64,000 nucleotides of DNA from Nocardiopsis sp. YSL2 (GCF_030555055.1 NZ_JAMOAO010000001.1:5642001-5706000), one strand, 5' to 3'; counted from the first letter of the stretch, positions 41,287-50,061 are shown. The notes: generated by a model from the sequence alone, not told the origin. Program-made: numbers and translations.

Positions 41287-42063
41287 TCAGCCCAGGAGCC
41301 GTGCGCGCAGCCGGGCGAGGTCGCGCTCCGCGACCCCCGCCGCCAGGAGGTAGTCCTGCGCGTCCAGGCCCCCGAGCACGTCGAGCACACAGCGGCGCGC
41401 CGTCAGACCGCGCTCGGCCAGGCGCGACTCGATGGCCGGTCCCTGGTCCGGCCGCCCCATCGCCGCGAAGAGCGGGCCGAGCATGACGGTGGAGAGGGCG
41501 TAGTCGTCGGCGATCGCCTGGGGCTCGACTCCGGCCAGGGCGAGCAGCAGCAGGGCGACGAGCCCCGTGCGGTCGCGCCCGGCCCCGCAGTGGAACAGGA
41601 CGGCGCCGGGCCCGCAGCGGGCCAGGGCGGTGACCGCCGCGGCGCACCGCTCGGGCTTGCGGTCCAGGAAGGGCCGGAAGTACAGCGGGGTGCCGTGCAA
41701 CCGCTCACGGTCCACCTCGCGCCAGAATCCGACGTCGGCGACGTCGTCCAGGGGCACCTCCACGCGCGTGATCTCCGGTGGGAGCGGCACCGCTGCGGTC
41801 GCCGCGGGGAACTGTGCGGTGCCCACCGGGTGCGTGGGGCCGTCACCCCCGGCGGGCCGGATCTCGTCGGGGTTGCGCAGGTCCACGATGGTGCGCACGC
41901 CCGCCGCGCGGGCGGACCGCCATCCCAGGGCGGTCACCAGGCGCGGGTCGGCGGAGCGGAGGAAGGCCCCTCGCCTGGTGGGCGTGCCGTGTCGGGTGGG
42001 CAGGCCGCCCAGATCACGGGTGTTGACGAAGCCGTCCCAGGTGATGTGTCTGCTGGAGCCCAT
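41287..42063 (-). CDS. Tyrosine-protein phosphatase (PTP/dual-specificity-like)
   Basis: A 258-aa protein from ATG 42063. The P-loop HCGAGRDRTGLVALLLLALA near 155-175 carries the C-x5-R signature. The start MGSSRHITWDGFVNTRDLGG and TIVDLRNPDEIRPAGG are typical of the MptpB-like group of bacterial tyrosine/lipid phosphatases. The general acid aspartate lies in the DDVADVGFWREVDRERLHG region, which is a plausible but not verified assignment. No export signal. It is followed 47 bp upstream by a TetR gene on the same strand. Confidence 0.88.
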   Translation of the reverse strand: MGSSRHITWDGFVNTRDLGGLPTRHGTPTRRGAFLRSADPRLVTALGWRSARAAGVRTIVDLRNPDEIRPAGGDGPTHPVGTAQFPAATAAVPLPPEITRVEVPLDDVADVGFWREVDRERLHGTPLYFRPFLDRKPERCAAAVTALARCGPGAVLFHCGAGRDRTGLVALLLLALAGVEPQAIADDYALSTVMLGPLFAAMGRPDQGPAIESRLAERGLTARRCVLDVLGGLDAQDYLLAAGVAERDLARLRARLLG

Positions 42064-42110
42064 GCCCGTCAGGTGTATCCCCTCGCCCGGGGAAGCGAAA
42101 GCCCCGCTGG

Positions 42111-42773
42111 TCACCGGCCGCCCGGCGCTTCGGCCGGAGGGTCGGCCAGGTGTGTGAGCTGGCGCAGGACGGCGTCGCGGGCCCAGGCGGACCACCGCTC
42201 GACCGTCCAGCCGCTGTGCACGGTGAACAGGGTGAACACTTCCGGGCAGAGCAGCGCCAGTGCGGTGTCGGCGGCCTCGGACACCTCCAGGCCCGGGCGC
42301 AGTGCGCCGCGGTCGGCCAGGGCCCGGGCGAAGACCTCCTGGACCTGGCGGCGGTGCTCGACGTTGGTCCGCCACAGGTCCGCCAGTTCGGGGTCGGAAC
42401 CGGCCGCCGCGCGCACCACCTCGGTCAGAGCCGCCACCCGTTCCATGACCCCGCTGGTCCCCTCGACGTGCAGGCGGATCTGTTCCCGGGCGTCGGGGGC
42501 GGCCAGCGCCGCGCGCACCCAGGGCCGGTCCAGTGTGGCCACCGGAGCGGTATCCCCGGCCACGGCCTGGTCGAGTGCCTCCTTCAGGACGGCGGGCTTG
42601 TTGCCGAAGGCGTAGTACACCGTCTGGGTCGCCACGCCTGCCTCCTTGGCCACGGCCTGGATGCTGGTCGCGGCGTAGCCGTGCGCGGTGAACAGGCGGG
42701 TGGCGGCGGCGGCCACCCGGGCGCGGGTGGCACGGGACCGGGCGGCCCGGCCGTCGGTGGCGGGTGCGTTCAT
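42111..42773 (-). CDS. TetR-family transcriptional regulator
   Basis: A 220-aa regulator from ATG 42773. Residues about 18-65 are the TetR helix-turn-helix (ATRLFTAHGYAATSIQAVAK, EAGVATQTVYYAFGNKPAVL). The C-terminal ligand domain is helical and unassigned. It diverges from the reductase gene at 42851, with a perfect palindrome in between, so it probably represses that gene and itself. Confidence 0.9.
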   Translation of the reverse strand: MNAPATDGRAARSRATRARVAAAATRLFTAHGYAATSIQAVAKEAGVATQTVYYAFGNKPAVLKEALDQAVAGDTAPVATLDRPWVRAALAAPDAREQIRLHVEGTSGVMERVAALTEVVRAAAGSDPELADLWRTNVEHRRQVQEVFARALADRGALRPGLEVSEAADTALALLCPEVFTLFTVHSGWTVERWSAWARDAVLRQLTHLADPPAEAPGGR

Positions 42774-42817
42774 CCGTGGGCCTCCGTTGTGTCGTGGGTG
42801 TCGCTGCGGGTACTTTA

Positions 42818-42834
42818 TTGTAGTCACACTACAA
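42818..42834. promoter_or_regulatory. Perfect 17-bp palindrome, probable TetR operator
   Basis: ttgtagt (42818-42824), cac, actacaa (42828-42834) is perfect over seven bases per arm. It lies 16 bases before the reductase start and 45 bases before the TetR start, in a locally A/T-rich stretch. Confidence 0.75.
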
Positions 42835-42850
42835 ATACTTTGGAGGCGAC

Positions 42851-43795
42851 ATGCACGCACTCGTTCTTGGCGGCTACGGCGCGGTGGGCGCCCTGACCAC
42901 GGCGGCGCTGCGCGAACGCGGCCACACCGCCTCGACGGCCGGACGCGACCCACGCCGGGCCGACCGCCCCTGTGACCTGTCCGAGCCCGGCCTGCGCGGC
43001 TACCGCGACGCCCTGGAGGGGGTGGACGTGGTCGTCAACGCCTCCGGGGCCGAGGACCCGGCCCTGGTGTCGGCGGCGGCCGAGCAGGGAGCCGCCTTCG
43101 TCGACGCCACCGCCACCACGCACTACGTGCGCGCCGTGGAGGAGCTGCGGCCGCGCTCACCCGTCCTGCTCAGCGTCGGACTGGCCCCGGGGCTGACCAA
43201 CCTCCTGGCGGCGGCCGTGCACGCCGACGCGCCCGGCGAGGACCCGCTCGACCTCGCGGTGGTCCTGGGTGCCGGGGAGGAGCACGGAGCGGCCGCCACC
43301 GCCTGGTCCCTGGGGCTGCTCGGGCGCACCTTCCCCGACCCCGCCACGGGCGCTCCGGTGCGCAACTTCACCCAGGGCCACGCCTTCGACCTGCCCGGGC
43401 TGGGACGGCGCCGTCTGTACCGGGCCGACTTCAGCGACCAGCACGCCCTGACCCGCGACCTCGGCCGGCCGGTGCGCACGCGCGTCGGGCTGGACTCGCG
43501 CACGCTCACCGCGGGGCTGGCCCTGCTCACGCACGTGCCCGGCGCCTCGCGCATGCCGACCGGTATCCACGGGCTGGGCACCGACGCCTGGGTCGCCCTC
43601 GCCCAGTGCGGTACCGCTCGCCGCTGGGCGCGGGGGCGCGGCCAGTCCCTGGCCACCGCGCACGTCACCGCGTGGGCGGCCACCCTCGTCGGGGGCCTGG
43701 CCGCCGGCGTCCACCACCTGCACGAGGTGGCCGGCCTGGACGACCTGCCCGCGGACCTGCCCCTGACCGTGGGCGGTGCGCTCCACACGGGCTGA
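42851..43795 (+). CDS. Saccharopine dehydrogenase-like NAD(P)-binding protein
   Basis: A 314-aa protein from ATG 42851, with GGAGG just upstream. The nucleotide motif ALVLGGYGAVGALTTAAL starts the protein; VDVVVNASGAEDPALVSAAA and FVDATATTHYVRAVEEL follow the order of the saccharopine-dehydrogenase family. VLLSVGLAPGLTNLLAAAVH begins the C-terminal domain. Length is shorter than yeast saccharopine reductase; the substrate is unknown. The TetR palindrome in front implies ligand-induced expression. Confidence 0.85.
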   Translation: MHALVLGGYGAVGALTTAALRERGHTASTAGRDPRRADRPCDLSEPGLRGYRDALEGVDVVVNASGAEDPALVSAAAEQGAAFVDATATTHYVRAVEELRPRSPVLLSVGLAPGLTNLLAAAVHADAPGEDPLDLAVVLGAGEEHGAAATAWSLGLLGRTFPDPATGAPVRNFTQGHAFDLPGLGRRRLYRADFSDQHALTRDLGRPVRTRVGLDSRTLTAGLALLTHVPGASRMPTGIHGLGTDAWVALAQCGTARRWARGRGQSLATAHVTAWAATLVGGLAAGVHHLHEVAGLDDLPADLPLTVGGALHTG

Positions 43796-43863
43796 CCGGG
43801 CACCGCTTCGACCGTGGAGCGGACCGTTCGGCGGGCCCCGGCCGACGTGCTGCGCCGAGCAGG

Positions 43864-43892
43864 GGGACCACCCGGCGCGGGCGGGTGGTCCC
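43864..43892. terminator. Terminator hairpin after the reductase gene
   Basis: gggaccacccg (43864-43874) pairs perfectly with cgggtggtccc (43882-43892), loop seven bases, 69 bases after the reductase stop. Confidence 0.65.
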
Positions 43893-44023
43893 GGCGCGTC
43901 CCAGGACCCCCGGCCAGGGCGCGGACGCGGCGGCGCGGCGGATGGCCGGACGACCCGAACCGGTCACGGCGGGGGCCGCGCGGCGGTACTGTCGACACGG
44001 TTCCGAGCATCAGGAGGTGGGCG

Positions 44024-45001
44024 GTGGGCGACGCCTGGACCGCGATCGACTTCGAGACGGCCAACCAGGACCGTGGGAGCGCCTGCGCGGTCGGCCTGGT
44101 CCGAGTGCGCGGCGGCGTGGTCGTGGACCGCCTCACCACGCTGATCCGCCCGCCGGGACCGGTCGACTTCTTCTCGCGGCACAACACCGCCGTGCACGGC
44201 ATCACCGCCGCGGACGTCGCCGACGCCCCCGGTTGGGCCGATGTGCTGGACCGCATCGTCGACTTCAGCGAGGGCGGCCCCCTGGTGGCGCACAACGCGG
44301 CCTTCGACATGGGCGTGCTGCGCCAGGCGAGCGAGATCAGCGGCCTGTCCCACCCGGCCTGGGACTACGCGTGCACGCTGGTGCTGTCCCGCCGGACCTG
44401 GGACGAGCTGCCCGACCACCGTCTGCCGACCGTGAGCGCCCACGTCGGGCACACGATCACCCGACACCACCGTGCCGACGCCGACGCCGAGGCCGCCGCG
44501 CACATCATGATCGCCGCCATGCGGCGGCACGGCACCGCGTCCCTGCCCGAGCTGGCCCGGGCCTCGGGTGTGCGGCTGCGCCGGCTGGAGAGTGCGCGGA
44601 TCACCGCGTCAGCTCCGCCGCCGCCCGTGTCCGTGCCCGCCGCGGCGCCCGCGGGTGAGGACCGCTTCTCCCACTACCAACGGGTCTCGCGCACACCGCT
44701 GCCCCAAGCCTCCGCCGACGCCGACCCCTCCGGGCCGCTGTACGGGCGCACGGTGTGCGTCTCCGGTGACCTGGAGTCGATGGACAAGCCCGAGGTGTGG
44801 CGGCGTGTGGCCGAGGCGGGCGGGCACCCGGCCAAGAACGTCACCAAGAAGACCGACGTTCTGGTGGTCGGCGGCAACGGCGGCGGGGGCAAGACCGCCA
44901 AGCACCGCCAGGCCGAGACCTACCGCGCACGGGGCCAGCGCATCGACTTCGTCACCGAGCCGGAGCTGCTCACGCTCCTGGGAATGACCGCCGCCTCGTA
45001 A
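44024..45001 (+). CDS. DnaQ-like exonuclease fused to a BRCT domain
   Basis: A 325-aa protein from GTG 44024, with AGGAGG six bases upstream; a longer upstream reading is non-coding in style. Residues about 1-170 are a DEDDh 3'-5' exonuclease: TAIDFETANQDRGSACAVGL, HNTAVHGITAADV, VAHNAAFDMGVLRQAS and HRADADAEAAAHIM supply the acidic residues and histidine. After a proline-rich linker, residues about 240-320 are BRCT-like (GRTVCVSGDLESMDKPEVWR, RVAEAGGHPAKNVTKKTDVL, VGGNGGGGKTAKHRQAETYR). The combination resembles DNA polymerase III epsilon-like proteins of actinomycetes and suggests a DNA-repair role. Confidence 0.87.
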   Translation: MGDAWTAIDFETANQDRGSACAVGLVRVRGGVVVDRLTTLIRPPGPVDFFSRHNTAVHGITAADVADAPGWADVLDRIVDFSEGGPLVAHNAAFDMGVLRQASEISGLSHPAWDYACTLVLSRRTWDELPDHRLPTVSAHVGHTITRHHRADADAEAAAHIMIAAMRRHGTASLPELARASGVRLRRLESARITASAPPPPVSVPAAAPAGEDRFSHYQRVSRTPLPQASADADPSGPLYGRTVCVSGDLESMDKPEVWRRVAEAGGHPAKNVTKKTDVLVVGGNGGGGKTAKHRQAETYRARGQRIDFVTEPELLTLLGMTAAS

Positions 45002-45040
45002 GGGCGCGCACCGCAGGGGGCGGCGCGCGGCCCTTCGGGC

Positions 45041-45073
45041 GCGGTGGCCCCGCTTCCGGTGCGGGGCCACCGC
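45041..45073. terminator. Bidirectional terminator hairpin
   Basis: A perfect 13-bp stem, gcggtggccccgc (45041-45053) with gcggggccaccgc (45061-45073), and a seven-base loop lie between two convergent genes. Confidence 0.8.
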
Positions 45074-45087
45074 GGCGGTGCCGGCCG

Positions 45088-46218
45088 CTACTTGGGGAAG
45101 CGCAGGGTCGCACCGCTCTCGTTGCTGGGCTCACCGTGGTCGAGCATCTCGGTGAAGCCGGCGTGGCCCATCACCGCCGAGCGCAGCATCACCGCGCTGG
45201 CCGGGGCCTTGAACACCGTGTCGGGGTCGCCCAGCTTCGACGGGTTCGACGTCACCATGCTCGGCTCCTTGACAGAACCCCACAGGTGGGGCTCCCGCGC
45301 CCGGTCGGCGCCCAGGACGAGGGTCTCCACGCGCTTCTCCGACAGCATCGGCAGCGTCTCGTAGGTGCCCTTCACGGCCTGGTCGTGGGCGAGCTTCTCC
45401 TGGTACTCGGCCAGGAACGCGTCGTGCTTGTACGCCACGAACTCGCGCAGGGCCTGCTCGGCCGCCTCGTGCAGCCGCTCCTGGGCGTCGGTGCCGCCAC
45501 GGCCCCCGGGGATGTGCCGCACCGGGATGGTCAGCCGCCGTTCACCGAGGTTGTCGCGCAGGTAGGAGATGGCCTCGTCGTCACCTCCCACGAGGATCAC
45601 CTCGGCGTCGACCTCGGCCACGGCCTCCCTGACGCGCTCGGCCACCGCGGCGGTGTTCTCGCGCCACAGCTCCTGCTGGACGTACTTGTTGGCGAAGCGT
45701 CCGTTGTAGCCGCTGTGGTTGCCGGGGCCGCTGCGCGTCTCCACGTCCAGCCCGCGCATGTCCTCTCCGGTGAGATCGTCCTCGGACACGGCGCCGTGCG
45801 TGGGGTGGGCGGCGTATCCGAACACCTTCGCGTGCACCCTGTCCAGCGCCACCAGAACGTAGGGGACCCGGCGGTCGCGGTCGACCACCAGGGGCAGGAC
45901 GTCCGGGACGGGCATCCACGTCGCACTGTCGCGCTGGGGTGGGACGGCGAGGGTGTGCGCGTCCAGGAGCCGGCCCTCCGAAGCGAACAGGGCCTGCCCA
46001 TGACTGCCGAACGCGCGCGATGTGCGTTCGACCACGGCCTCCGCCAGCGCGTCGAGCGTGGCCTCGTCGGTGCCCAGCTCCGCGAGCTCGTCCCGCAGGT
46101 GCCGCCAGCGCAGCTCGATCGCCCTGTCGGCGTCGGTGGTGTCGCGGCTGGTGTCCAGGTGCACCGAGGCGACAAGGCTGCCGCTCTCGTACAGAGGTCG
46201 CAGAAAACCAAGGTCCAT
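45088..46218 (-). CDS. Bacterial eRF1-like (baeRF/Vms1-type, Rv2629-like) protein
   Basis: A 376-aa protein from ATG 46218. It starts MDLGFLRPLYESGSLVASVH and continues LDTSRDTTDADRAIELRWRH, the opening of Rv2629-type proteins. The middle region (ALDRVHAKVFGYAAHPTHG, GPGNHSGYNGRFANKYVQQ, AEVILVGGDDEAISYLRDNL) corresponds to the eRF1-like second domain, and EALREFVAYKHDAFLAEYQE with ETLVLGADRAREPHLWGSV to the third. Such proteins are proposed to act on ribosomes or peptidyl-tRNA, but function is unsettled. A strong AAGGAGGTG lies about 30 bases before the ATG, so an in-frame upstream GTG start cannot be excluded. Confidence 0.83.
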   Translation of the reverse strand: MDLGFLRPLYESGSLVASVHLDTSRDTTDADRAIELRWRHLRDELAELGTDEATLDALAEAVVERTSRAFGSHGQALFASEGRLLDAHTLAVPPQRDSATWMPVPDVLPLVVDRDRRVPYVLVALDRVHAKVFGYAAHPTHGAVSEDDLTGEDMRGLDVETRSGPGNHSGYNGRFANKYVQQELWRENTAAVAERVREAVAEVDAEVILVGGDDEAISYLRDNLGERRLTIPVRHIPGGRGGTDAQERLHEAAEQALREFVAYKHDAFLAEYQEKLAHDQAVKGTYETLPMLSEKRVETLVLGADRAREPHLWGSVKEPSMVTSNPSKLGDPDTVFKAPASAVMLRSAVMGHAGFTEMLDHGEPSNESGATLRFPK

Positions 46219-46492
46219 GATCCGCGGGGCGCGTCTCCCCCGCCCCGCCACCTCCTTTTCGGGGTCGGCCTGGGGGCCATCCTGGGCCTGATGGTGCCTT
46301 CGGTACCCACGCCACGTCGCGTCAGACACGCTCCTTGCCCAAGGATGTCCCCGACTTGCCCGGGAGCCGAAGTGTCGTGACTCTGAGCACTCGAATGTGA
46401 CCCTCTGTGTCCGACCGGAGCGGGTCGCGAACTGTCGGGTGCGCGCGGGGTGCGCGTTTCTAGTGTCGGTGGTGACCGAAGGAGGAGAGGGC

Positions 46493-47368
46493 ATGCTGGA
46501 CCGCTTGAACCGGGCCCTGGAGATGATCGAAGAGGACCCCGGGGCGCCGGTGGACGTGGCGGTGCTGGCGCGGGCCGCGCTGACCTCGGAGTACCACTTC
46601 CGTCGGCTGTTCTCCGCTCTCGCCGGGATGCCGCTGTCGGAGTACGTGCGACGCAGACGGCTGACGCTGGCGGGCACGGAGGTGGTGGACGGTGACGAGG
46701 GCCTGCTCGAGGTCGCCGTGCGCTACGGCTACGGGTCCACCGATGCCTTCGCCCGGGCCTTTCGCGCCATGCACGGGGTCGGCCCGGGCGAGGCTCGACG
46801 GACCGGCGCGGTGCTCACCTCCCAACCGAGAATGACGTTTCGTCTGACCGTCGAAGGGAGTTCCACCGTGCGCTACCGCATCGTCGAGAAGGAGGCGTTC
46901 CGGCTCGTCGGAGTCCGGGCCCGCGTACCGCTGGTGTACGAGGGGGAGAACGCGGCCATCACCTCGTTCGTCCGGGGGATCGACCCCGCGACCACCGAGG
47001 AGATCGGTCGGCTGTCCGACCAGGAGCCGCGCGGGGTCGTGTCGGTGACCGACGACGTCGACGCGCAGCGCCGCGAGGGCAGCGAACTGGACTACTACCA
47101 GGCGGCCGCCACCTCCGCGGCCGTGCCCGAGGGGTTGGAAGGGCTGGACGTGCCCGCCGGGACCTGGGTGGTCTTCCCCGCCACCGAGGGATCGGACACC
47201 TTCCCGGAGTCCCTGCAGCGCCTGTGGGCGGACGCGTTCGCCCAGTGGTTCCCCGCCCACCCCGCCTACCGCGTGGTCGAGGGCCCCTCGATCCTGCGCG
47301 TGGAGTACGGAGCCGAGCCGTCGGCGGCCGAGGCCGAGCTCTGGCTGCCCGTCGAGCGGGTGGAGTGA
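46493..47368 (+). CDS. AraC-family regulator with GyrI-like effector domain
   Basis: A 291-aa protein from ATG 46493, after GGAGGAGAGG. The N-terminal AraC domain has LARAALTSEYHFRRLFSALA and LLEVAVRYGYGSTDAFARAF. From residue about 130 a GyrI/AraC-E type effector domain follows (VRYRIVEKEAFRLVGVRARV, LDVPAGTWVVFPATEGSDTF, YRVVEGPSILRVEYG). This Rob/BmrR-like arrangement senses small hydrophobic ligands. The target is unknown; it diverges from the eRF1-like gene across 274 bp. Confidence 0.9.
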   Translation: MLDRLNRALEMIEEDPGAPVDVAVLARAALTSEYHFRRLFSALAGMPLSEYVRRRRLTLAGTEVVDGDEGLLEVAVRYGYGSTDAFARAFRAMHGVGPGEARRTGAVLTSQPRMTFRLTVEGSSTVRYRIVEKEAFRLVGVRARVPLVYEGENAAITSFVRGIDPATTEEIGRLSDQEPRGVVSVTDDVDAQRREGSELDYYQAAATSAAVPEGLEGLDVPAGTWVVFPATEGSDTFPESLQRLWADAFAQWFPAHPAYRVVEGPSILRVEYGAEPSAAEAELWLPVERVE

Positions 47369-47390
47369 CGCGCAGAAGGGGAGTGAACTC

Positions 47391-47434
47391 GGGCCGTCGG
47401 CCGCCGGAGGGACCCGCCCGTCGGCCGACGGCCC
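47391..47434. terminator. Terminator hairpin after the AraC/GyrI gene
   Basis: gggccgtcggccg (47391-47403) pairs perfectly with cggccgacggccc (47422-47434); the 18-base loop is long. It starts 23 bases after the stop codon. Confidence 0.55.
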
Positions 47435-47548
47435 CGGCGCGTTCGCGATGATGGTCACGGACAGCAACACGATCGTGACGTGTCAACGTCCGGGCCTTCG
47501 GTATAAACCGACCATTCACTCCCCCGAGGACGAAGGACGACGAGGTCC

Positions 47549-48901
47549 ATGGACTCCACCGCTCCCCCGCGTTCGCTCTGGCGGCGCTATCTCGACATCC
47601 CCCTCATCTGGAAGCTGACCGTCGCCCTGGTCGCGGGCGTCGCCGTCGGTCTGGCCCTCAACGTGTCGGACGGCGGGGCCTGGGCCCTGCCGGTGCTGGA
47701 CGTGATGGGCCAGGTGTTCCTGCGGCTGCTGCAGATGCTCGTGCTCCCACTCGTGGTCACCACGCTCATCGCCGGCGTGGCGGCCATCTCGCCCCAGCGG
47801 CTGGGCCGGATCGGCGCCAAGGTGTTCGGCCTGTACCTGGTCACCTCCGCGTTCGCGATCACGGTCGGTCTGCTGCTGGCACTGGCCGTCTCGCCCGGGA
47901 CCGGGCTGCGCATGCCCGGCGAGCCGGAGGAGGAGGTCGAGGTCCCGGCCGTCAGCGAGACCCTCCTCGACATCGTCCCCGCCAACCCGTTCCAGGCCCT
48001 GGTCGAGGGCAACGTCCTGGCGGTGATGTTCGGTGCGGTCGTCTTCGGACTGGCCCTGACGTTCATGCTCAACAGCGCCGACGAGCGCACCCAGAACCTG
48101 GCCGTGTTCCTGCGGCGCGGGGTCGACGGGGCGGTGGAACTGGTCTTCAAGGTCATCCGCGGTGTCCTGGAGTACGCGCCCGTGGGCGTGTTCGGCCTCA
48201 TCGCCCTCGTGCTGGCCGAGACCGGGCTGGACGCGGTCCGTCCGCTCCTGGAGCTCACGGGCGCGGTCTACCTGGCGATCCTGGTGCAGATCGCCGTGTA
48301 CGTGGTCCTGCTCCTGCTGTTCCGCGCGGGGGTGGGCCGGTTCTTCGCCGCGGCCAAGGACCCCATGCTGACGGCGTTCGTCACCCGTTCCAGCAGCGGG
48401 ACGCTGCCGGTGACCTCACGGGCGGCCGAGCGCATGGGCGTACGCGAGGGCGTGTACGGGTTCAGCCTGCCGCTGGGCGCCACCATCAACATGGACGGCA
48501 CCGCCATCTACGTGGGTGCCGCCACCGTCTTCGTCGCCAACGTCGCCGGTGTCGAACTGACCCTCGCGCAGCTGGGCACGGTCGTGGTCGTGGGGGTGCT
48601 GGCGTCGGTCGGTACGGCCGGGGTGCCCGGTGCGGGGCTGCTGATGCTGTCCATGGCCACGACCGCGGTCGGGCTGCCCCTGGGGCCGCTGGCCCTGGTC
48701 GCCGGGATCGACGCCATCCTCGACATGGGCCGCACCATGTGCAACGTCACCGGCGACCTGACCGTGACGCGCGTGGTCGCCGGAACGGAGAAGGGGATGC
48801 TGCGCTCCCCGGGCGGTGCCGGCGGTGCGGACGGATCCGGAGCTCCAGAGGAGGGCCGGGTCGCAACGCCCCCGTCGGGAGCCGCGGCGGGCGAGGGCTG
48901 A
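47549..48901 (+). CDS. Dicarboxylate/amino acid:cation symporter (DAACS family)
   Basis: A 450-aa transporter from ATG 47549. About eight helices plus two re-entrant loops are expected. Signature elements are present: LVLPLVVTTLIAGVAAISPQ early, TRSSSGTLPVTSRAAERMGV (serine-rich hairpin) near 275, and FSLPLGATINMDGTAIYVGA near 305 with the NMDGT cation-binding motif. ILDMGRTMCNVTGDLTVTRV closes the core. It takes up C4-dicarboxylates or acidic amino acids with Na+ or H+. The last 40 residues are a low-complexity tail. No linked regulator. Confidence 0.93.
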   Translation: MDSTAPPRSLWRRYLDIPLIWKLTVALVAGVAVGLALNVSDGGAWALPVLDVMGQVFLRLLQMLVLPLVVTTLIAGVAAISPQRLGRIGAKVFGLYLVTSAFAITVGLLLALAVSPGTGLRMPGEPEEEVEVPAVSETLLDIVPANPFQALVEGNVLAVMFGAVVFGLALTFMLNSADERTQNLAVFLRRGVDGAVELVFKVIRGVLEYAPVGVFGLIALVLAETGLDAVRPLLELTGAVYLAILVQIAVYVVLLLLFRAGVGRFFAAAKDPMLTAFVTRSSSGTLPVTSRAAERMGVREGVYGFSLPLGATINMDGTAIYVGAATVFVANVAGVELTLAQLGTVVVVGVLASVGTAGVPGAGLLMLSMATTAVGLPLGPLALVAGIDAILDMGRTMCNVTGDLTVTRVVAGTEKGMLRSPGGAGGADGSGAPEEGRVATPPSGAAAGEG

Positions 48902-48923
48902 GCCGGGCGGGCGGCGTGGTCCC

Positions 48924-49778
48924 TCACCAGCCCGCGACGCGTCGGCGTCCGGCCTCCATGAAGCGGCGCAGGAGTTCGTTGAACCGGTCGGGCCGCTCCA
49001 GGTTGGGCAGGTGGCCGGCGCCCTCGATGATCTCCACGGTCGAGTCCGGGACCAGGACGTGCATGGACTCGGTGAAGTCGGGCGGGGTGAACTCGTCCTC
49101 CCGGCCGACCACCAGCAGGGTGGGCGCGGAGATCCGTTTGAGCAGCGGGATGTAGTCGGGGCGCAGGGCCCGGCCCCGCAGGGCCGCGGCCGCGCCCTCG
49201 GGCGGGGCCGCGTACATCATGGCGCGCACGTGGTCGGCGACGGCGGGCAGGTCGCGCACGTTGGCGGCGCTCATCATCCCGACCAGCATGTCGTCGGTGT
49301 AGCCGCCCATGCCCTCGGTGCGCAGGCGCTCGGCGGTCTCGGCCCGGGCGCGCCGGCCCTTCTCGGTCTCGGCGTGCGGGTTGGTGGCCGCCAGGACCAG
49401 GGCGTCGACCCGGTCCGGGAAGAGCCGGTACAGCTCCAGGGCGATCTGGCCGCCCATCGACAGCCCCACGACGCCGACCACGTCCAGCTCCAGGTGGTTC
49501 AGCAGGGCGGCCAGGTCGCGGGCGAAGGTGTCCAGGGTGGTGGTGCCCGGCACGACGGTGCTGCGGCCGTATCCGCGCAGGTCGGGGGCGATCACCCGGT
49601 AGCCGCGGCCGGCCAGCGCCCTGACCTGCGGTTCCCACATGGAGTGGTCGAAGGGGTGGCCGTGGATGAACAGGAGGGGGTATCCGGTTCCACGGTCGGT
49701 GTAACTGACGCTGATGCCGCGCACTGAGGCCGTGCGCGGGCCGTCACCGTTCGCGGTGTTCCTCGTCTGGTGTGCCAC
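48924..49778 (-). CDS. Alpha/beta-fold hydrolase
   Basis: A 284-aa enzyme from GTG 49778. LLFIHGHPFDHSMWEPQVRA holds the oxyanion region, VVGVVGLSMGGQIALELYRL holds the nucleophile serine (GLSMG), LLVVGREDEFTPP supplies the acid and EGAGHLPNLERPDRFNELL the histidine. The triad is therefore complete. The sequence resembles the epoxide-hydrolase/haloperoxidase branch; the substrate is unknown. Convergent with the symporter 22 bp away. Confidence 0.88.
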   Translation of the reverse strand: MAHQTRNTANGDGPRTASVRGISVSYTDRGTGYPLLFIHGHPFDHSMWEPQVRALAGRGYRVIAPDLRGYGRSTVVPGTTTLDTFARDLAALLNHLELDVVGVVGLSMGGQIALELYRLFPDRVDALVLAATNPHAETEKGRRARAETAERLRTEGMGGYTDDMLVGMMSAANVRDLPAVADHVRAMMYAAPPEGAAAALRGRALRPDYIPLLKRISAPTLLVVGREDEFTPPDFTESMHVLVPDSTVEIIEGAGHLPNLERPDRFNELLRRFMEAGRRRVAGW

Positions 49779-49881
49779 AAGATCCGATGCTAGTCATCCG
49801 CGCAAGGGCCGCGACAGGCCGCGGCGCCACCCGGATCGGGCCACCAGTCGGCCGCGGCGGCGTGGAAGGAGGCCGACACGG

Positions 49882-49922
49882 CGACGGGCCGCAGGCGGTC
49901 CCTCGACGCCTGCGGCCCGTCG
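49882..49922. terminator. Strong hairpin downstream of the lysozyme-like gene (distal)
   Basis: A perfect 16-bp stem (49882-49897 with 49907-49922) and a nine-base loop. It is the second of two hairpins between the minus-strand lysozyme-like gene and the hydrolase start. Confidence 0.6.
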
Positions 49923-49956
49923 GAGCGCCAAACGCCCGACTACAGAAGAGACGCCC

Positions 49957-49985
49957 GTGACGGCGCCGGGGTTCGGCGCCGTCAC
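49957..49985. terminator. Strong hairpin downstream of the lysozyme-like gene (proximal)
   Basis: gtgacggcgcc (49957-49967) pairs perfectly with ggcgccgtcac (49975-49985), loop seven bases. With the distal hairpin it forms a tandem terminator insulating the hydrolase gene. Confidence 0.6.
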
Positions 49986-50061
49986 GGAACATCGGTCGGT
50001 CGGCCCGTGAACGTGCGTGAGCGGGGTTCGCACGTTTCACTGCCCGCCCTGGGGGCGGTGG

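Noticed and set aside
46219..46492. A small membrane peptide (HLLFGVGLGAILGLMVPSV) on the plus strand in the eRF1/AraC gap
   Set aside because: No start codon with a ribosome-binding site in that frame, and the stretch overlaps the upstream region and possible N-terminal extension of the minus-strand gene.
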